The notes under the pieces were generated by a model. That model was not told the DNA's origin. It did not search any database and saw only the letters and a program-made list of their open reading frames with translations. The position numbers were made by a program, and so were the translations under genes. From Clostridia bacterium (GTDB lineage Bacteria > Bacillota > Clostridia > Oscillospirales > Butyricicoccaceae), in NCBI GenBank assembly GCA_900763355.1, contig CAAFJY010000176.1:1-15269 (forward strand): a stretch of DNA of 15,269 bases, given 5' to 3'. Positions 12,382-15,269 of this stretch are shown here, piece by piece (the stretch's first letter is position 1; each line of letters begins with the position of its first letter).

Positions 12382-12768
12382 TTATCCCTCCGTTGTCACG
12401 TCCCGCCCGGGGCGGAGCCCCAGGCTAATGGCGATGGCCCCGTCCACCCGATCCATGGCCGCCTGGTCCAGGCAGCCCATTTTGTCCCGGAGGCGGCGCT
12501 TATCCAGCGTCCGCATCTGCTCCAGCAGCACCACCGAGTTTTTGGTCAGGCCAAAGGACCGGGCCTCCAGCTCGATGTGGGTGGGAAGATGGGCCTTGTT
12601 TTGCTGTGAGGTGATGGCGGCGGCAATGACGGTGGGACTGTATCGGTTGCCCACGTCGTTTTGGACGATGAGCACCGGACGCATCCCGCCCTGCTCGCTG
12701 CCCACCACCGGGCTGAGATCGGCATAATAGATCTCGCCCCGTTTTACGATGTCTCTTGAATGCTCCAC
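12382..12768 (-). CDS. ndoA: NdoA/MazF-family endoribonuclease toxin without adjacent antitoxin
   Basis: PemK/MazF-family mRNA interferase. The core IVKRGEIYYADLSPVVGSEQ closely follows Bacillus NdoA (EndoA), then GGMRPVLIVQNDVGNRYSPT, VIAAAITSQ, LPTHIELEA, VVLLEQMRTLDKRRL. The Arg of RPVL and the Thr/Ser of the SPTVIAAAITS strand, which form the RNase active site in the family, are present. The start is uncertain: GTG 12766-12768 (128 aa, SD CGGCGGAG about 10 bases upstream) is my choice. GTG 12777 and TTG 12801 are also in frame, but with poor SD sites; family homologues begin nearer IVKRG. No MazE/NdoAI-like gene precedes it. Context (acpS, lipoprotein upstream) matches the Bacillus locus acpS-ydcC-alrA-ndoAI-ndoA with alrA and ndoAI missing. 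Confidence 0.92.
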   Translation of the reverse strand: MEHSRDIVKRGEIYYADLSPVVGSEQGGMRPVLIVQNDVGNRYSPTVIAAAITSQQNKAHLPTHIELEARSFGLTKNSVVLLEQMRTLDKRRLRDKMGCLDQAAMDRVDGAIAISLGLRPGRDVTTEG

Positions 12769-12943
12769 CGTGATCACGCTCCGCCGGAATGAGTCGGACA
12801 AGTCCGCACAGATAGCATTCCACCGCCGGGCGCGTTTTAATCATACTCTCCCGGCCCGCCGGGGAGATCCCGCGGTGTCCCGGTCCATCCTATGCCAAAG
12901 AGCCCGGCCGGGTGCCGCCCGGGGAAGCATTTTCTCTATGATA
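12769..12943. other. 175-bp gap where alr and ndoAI would be expected
   Basis: In Bacillus the genes between this lipoprotein and ndoA are alrA and ndoAI. Here I see no intact coding sequence. A short frame opening MIKTRPAVECYLCGLVRLIP from 12844 overlaps ndoA in another frame and looks spurious. GC-rich inverted repeats lie at about 12847-12867 and 12908-12922, without T tracts. No convincing promoter. Confidence 0.5.
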
Positions 12944-13555
12944 TCACAGATTTTCCCCCGGCGCAACCGGCTCCTCTGCCGGAACCAGGGAAAAGTCCGT
13001 CACCGCTGCCCGGAGGAGCAGGGTCTCCCCCTGCCAGCCCTCGGCCCGGCGCAGGCGCAGGCTGTCCCGCTCCAGCCAGAGACGGTGGGAAACGGGCTCC
13101 CCCTCCCCCGTCTCCCGGGTGAAGGTGAGCAGCAGGCAGGGCACGCCGTCCACAGTTTCCTCCCCCCAGGCATCGGGGGCGCCCTCCCCCAGCAGCTCCA
13201 GGCAGTGGGGGACCAGGTCGGCGGGGGAAAGCCCCGGCTCCTGGGGCAGAAGGGCGTCCAGGGCGGCGTCTTCCCAGGAGAGGATCACGCTGCCCCCGTC
13301 CAGTTTTGCCCGGACACCGGCCACCGACTGGGGGGCCAGCACCTCCATCTCCCAGCCATCCGCCCCGCCGCGGAAGGATACCCGGTATTCCGCAAGATAG
13401 TCCCCGCAGGATACGATCTCACAGGTCCCCGCGCAGGAAGCACCCCGGTAGAGGGTCTGCGCCTTCTCCGGTGTAAAGCTCTCCGCCTTTTCGCAGGAAG
13501 AAAGGACAAGCAGGCAGAGAATTGCCAGAAATGCAGTCCAAAAGCGTCGTTTCAC
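12944..13555 (-). CDS. YdcC/GerS-like sporulation-associated lipoprotein
   Basis: 203 residues from GTG 13553-13555, with SD AAAGGAG 8 bases upstream. Residues 1-21 are a lipoprotein signal (KRRFWTAFLAILCLLVLSSC) with Cys21 as the lipidated residue. The rest is beta-rich, with paired strands such as GTCEIVSCGDYLAEYRVSF and VPCLLLTFTRETGEG...HRLWLERDSLRLRRAEG. This pattern recalls the LolA-like fold of Bacillus YdcC and C. difficile GerS. Position directly after acpS, as in Bacillus, supports this. YdcC is made under sigma-E, and GerS is needed for cortex modification in C. difficile; a spore-envelope role is therefore inferred, not shown. It lies 44 bp after acpS and likely shares its transcript. 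Confidence 0.75.
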   Translation of the reverse strand: MKRRFWTAFLAILCLLVLSSCEKAESFTPEKAQTLYRGASCAGTCEIVSCGDYLAEYRVSFRGGADGWEMEVLAPQSVAGVRAKLDGGSVILSWEDAALDALLPQEPGLSPADLVPHCLELLGEGAPDAWGEETVDGVPCLLLTFTRETGEGEPVSHRLWLERDSLRLRRAEGWQGETLLLRAAVTDFSLVPAEEPVAPGENL

Positions 13556-13599
13556 CCCATCATCTCCTTTGGAGAGAGGATACGGCGCAGAGGGGAAAA

Positions 13600-13965
13600 T
13601 TATTCCGGGAGGAAGCCCGTGCAGACGGCGGCGGCCAGCCCGCCCTTGTGGGTGACCGACAGGGCCAGGACCGCCCCGGGATACTGCCGGGCGGCGCTGC
13701 CGCGAAGGTTCATGACCGGCGCGCCGCGATCGTCCCAGGTGACCTCCAGCTCCCGGGGGAGCAGACCGAAGAGCCCCCGGCACAGAGCCTTGGCGGCGGC
13801 CTCCTTGGCGCAGAAGACCCCTGCGGCACAGGCGGCGGGATGCCCGGAGGCGCGGATGTGCTCCAGCTCCCCCTGGGTATACACCCGGCGGCAGAAATGC
13901 TCGTTCTGCAAAAGGGGATCGAACCGGCCGGTCTCCTCCAGATCGACCCCGGCCAGGGGCCTCAT
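13600..13965 (-). CDS. acpS: Holo-[acyl-carrier-protein] synthase
   Basis: 4'-phosphopantetheinyl transferase that converts apo-ACP to holo-ACP with coenzyme A, required for fatty acid synthesis; cytoplasmic. 121 residues, normal for the family. Motifs: GVDLEETGRF with metal ligand Asp8, FCAKEAAAKAL with Glu55, and the late LSVTHKGGLAAAV, equivalent to S-[IV]-S-H-x-x-x-x-A-x-A. The family Ser of SxSH appears here as SVTH. The start ATG 13963-13965 overlaps the flavoprotein stop (ATGA), implying coupled translation. Followed by the lipoprotein, the arrangement seen in Bacillus (acpS-ydcC). Confidence 0.94.
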   Translation of the reverse strand: MRPLAGVDLEETGRFDPLLQNEHFCRRVYTQGELEHIRASGHPAACAAGVFCAKEAAAKALCRGLFGLLPRELEVTWDDRGAPVMNLRGSAARQYPGAVLALSVTHKGGLAAAVCTGFLPE

Positions 13966-15185
13966 CGGACCGCGCTCCCGGCGCTCTCCCCGGCGCAGAT
14001 GCCGGTGCAGAAGGCCCAGTGGAGATTGTAGCCCCCGCAGGTCCCCGCCGCGTCCAGCACCTCCCCCGCCAGGTAGAGACCCGGGGTCTTCCTGGATTCC
14101 AGGGTGGCGGGCTCGATCTCGTCCAGGGGGACGCCGCCGCAGGTGACCTGGGCCTCGTCCCAGCCCCGGACGCCGGTGATGGGGAAGCGCCAGGCCTTGA
14201 GCCCCCGGCACAGGCGCTCCAGCTCGGCGTCGGTGAGGGAGCTGCATTTCCGGGACAGGGGGGCCAGGCCCGCGTTTTTCAGCACGCAGAAGGCCAGGCG
14301 CTTGTGCACCGTCCCCAACAGGAAGTTTTCCAGCGGCTCCTCTCCCCAGATCTCCCGGCGGCGGCGGAGCCCCGCCAGCATTTTTCCGGCGTTCCACTGG
14401 GGAAAGAGATCGACCTCTGCCCAGGCCCCCTTCCCCGCCCGGGGAAGATGGTTGGACAGCTGCATGGCCGGGATGCCCGAAAGGCCATAGTCGGTGAACT
14501 GGACCTCGCCCTCGGTCTCCTCCACGCAGAGATCCCAGTTGTGGAGCCCCACCCGGCAGCGGGCCCGGATGCCCTTGAGCCCCGGGGCGTGCTTCATGTC
14601 ACAGCACAGGGCCGTCAGCCCCGGGGAGAGAGGGGTCACCGTGTGTCCCAGGCTCCGGGCCAGGGAAAAGCCGCTTCCGTCGGAGCCCAGCTTGGGGGCG
14701 GCCCGGCCCCCGGCGGCCAGGATGAGCTTCTTCCCTTCCAGCCTTCGCCCATCCTCCGTTTCCAGGAAAAAGCCGCCCTTTTCTCCGCGGACCGACCGGA
14801 TGTGCGCCCCGCATTCCACCCGGACGCTCCGCTGGCGCAGGGCCAAAAGCAGCACGTCCAGCAGCATGGAGGCCTGCATGCACTGGGGATAGATACGCCC
14901 CTCCTCCCGGGTGAAGAGGAGGCCCAGGCGGGCGAAAAAGTCCGTGGTCTTCTCCGGGGGCATATCCCGGAGAAGAGCCTCCAGCACCTCCGGCGCGCCG
15001 GTGACATAGTCCCCCGGGGCGATGTGCTCGCTGCCCAGATTGCCCCGGCCGTTGCCGGTGGACAGGAGCTTTTTGCCCACCCGGTCGAGCCGCTCGGCCA
15101 CTGTCACCCGGCAGCCCCGCCCGGCGGCGGTGATGGCGGCGGCCAGCCCGGCCGCGCCGCCCCCCACGATGATGATGTCCTCCAT
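13962..15185 (-). CDS. BaiN/HI0933-family NAD(P)/FAD-dependent oxidoreductase
   Basis: 407 residues from ATG 15183-15185 (SD AAGGGGGG). Rossmann FAD motif at the N terminus (IIIVGGGAAGLAAAITAAGR), then VGKKLLSTGNGRGNLG, a family signature, and the C-terminal FAD motif GLYLAGEVLDAAGTCGGYNL followed by HWAFCTG. Full length for the HI0933-like flavoprotein family. BaiN in C. scindens is implicated in bile acid 7-dehydroxylation, but most members of this family are of unknown physiological role, so bile acid activity should not be assumed. The 23 upstream in-frame codons cross the promoter and are not coding. First gene of the operon with acpS. Confidence 0.92.
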   Translation of the reverse strand: MEDIIIVGGGAAGLAAAITAAGRGCRVTVAERLDRVGKKLLSTGNGRGNLGSEHIAPGDYVTGAPEVLEALLRDMPPEKTTDFFARLGLLFTREEGRIYPQCMQASMLLDVLLLALRQRSVRVECGAHIRSVRGEKGGFFLETEDGRRLEGKKLILAAGGRAAPKLGSDGSGFSLARSLGHTVTPLSPGLTALCCDMKHAPGLKGIRARCRVGLHNWDLCVEETEGEVQFTDYGLSGIPAMQLSNHLPRAGKGAWAEVDLFPQWNAGKMLAGLRRRREIWGEEPLENFLLGTVHKRLAFCVLKNAGLAPLSRKCSSLTDAELERLCRGLKAWRFPITGVRGWDEAQVTCGGVPLDEIEPATLESRKTPGLYLAGEVLDAAGTCGGYNLHWAFCTGICAGESAGSAVR

Positions 15186-15215
15186 CGGGATCCCCCCTTG
15201 TTTCTCTATAAAATA

Positions 15216-15244
15216 AGTATACAGGCCAAAGGAAATCCTGTTAA
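15216..15244 (-). promoter_or_regulatory. Sigma-A type promoter of the flavoprotein-acpS operon
   Basis: On the minus strand TTAACA (15239-15244), exactly 17 bases, TATACT (15216-15221): each hexamer is 5 of 6 to consensus. Expected start near 15209, about 24 bp before the ATG, leaving a short leader with only the SD. Confidence 0.8.
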
Positions 15245-15269
15245 CGAAAAGCAATTTTTAAAAAAAGCA

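Noticed and set aside
12500..12844. 114-codon minus-strand frame overlapping ndoA, considered as a missing antitoxin
   Set aside because: After its first 30 codons it is just ndoA read in another frame. It shows no ribbon-helix-helix or AbrB-like pattern expected of NdoAI/MazE.
12847..12922. GC-rich inverted repeats between the lipoprotein and ndoA as terminators
   Set aside because: Short or imperfect stems with no following T tract on either strand. ndoA would then need a promoter, which I could not find.
13962..15254. Longer flavoprotein start 23 codons upstream
   Set aside because: That extension would span the -10 element and leader and lacks an SD. The ATG at 15185 starts directly at the conserved FAD fold with a good site.
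1..15269. CRISPR arrays, tRNA/rRNA genes, insertion sequences, attachment sites
   Set aside because: No regularly spaced direct repeats, no cloverleaf or rRNA segments, and no transposase or integrase motifs were seen in either strand.

Overview
The window looks like chromosomal DNA from a GC-rich, spore-forming anaerobe of the Clostridia, most likely an Oscillospiraceae-type gut bacterium. This is inferred from the spoIIGA-sigE-sigG block, the acpS/lipoprotein/ndoA block, the purine-rich Shine-Dalgarno sites and the GC-rich codon use. Almost every gene lies on the minus strand. The exception is the 3' end of an FtsX-type ABC permease at the left edge, which runs head-on into sigG.

Layout in minus-strand transcription order, right to left. 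(1) A strong sigma-A type promoter (15216-15244) drives a BaiN/HI0933-type flavoprotein. It is followed by acpS (4-bp overlap) and a YdcC/GerS-like lipoprotein. After a 175-bp gap come an ndoA/mazF endoribonuclease without a visible antitoxin and a small membrane-anchored protein, ending at a strong terminator (11735-11760). (2) A cell-surface cassette bounded on both sides by terminators (11536-3931). It encodes a cohesin protein with three S-layer homology (SLH) domains, a giant modular CHAP/NlpC-type cell-wall hydrolase carrying an internal cohesin-like domain and a C-terminal dockerin, and a secreted protein with two cohesin-like domains. The three genes are tightly packed (4-bp gap, then ATGA overlap). 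A second strong terminator follows (3870-3899). (3) A sporulation block: an unrecognised 170-aa gene, spoIIGA (the pro-sigma-E protease), sigE and sigG, ending at a hairpin that lies inside the 3' end of the convergent permease gene.

The most interesting part is the cassette. It has the parts of a miniature cellulosome-like assembly (anchor, dockerin-bearing client, multi-cohesin partner), but the client is a predicted peptidoglycan or peptide hydrolase and no glycoside hydrolase is present. The giant gene is interrupted as written by an in-frame TAG, where the family repeat normally has Tyr, and by a +1 frameshift at a CCC run. Restoring both would give one protein of about 1,766 residues. 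Its catalytic 5' part (about 9600-10400) is strikingly AT-rich in a GC-rich setting, and the composition changes close to a domain boundary, which suggests module capture from a different genome.

On the regulatory side, sigG is preceded by a sequence that fits both the sigma-F and sigma-G promoter consensus. An inverted repeat there can fold against the ribosome binding site only in transcripts that start further upstream, such as read-through from spoIIG. A weaker sigma-E-like promoter precedes the unknown gene ahead of spoIIGA.
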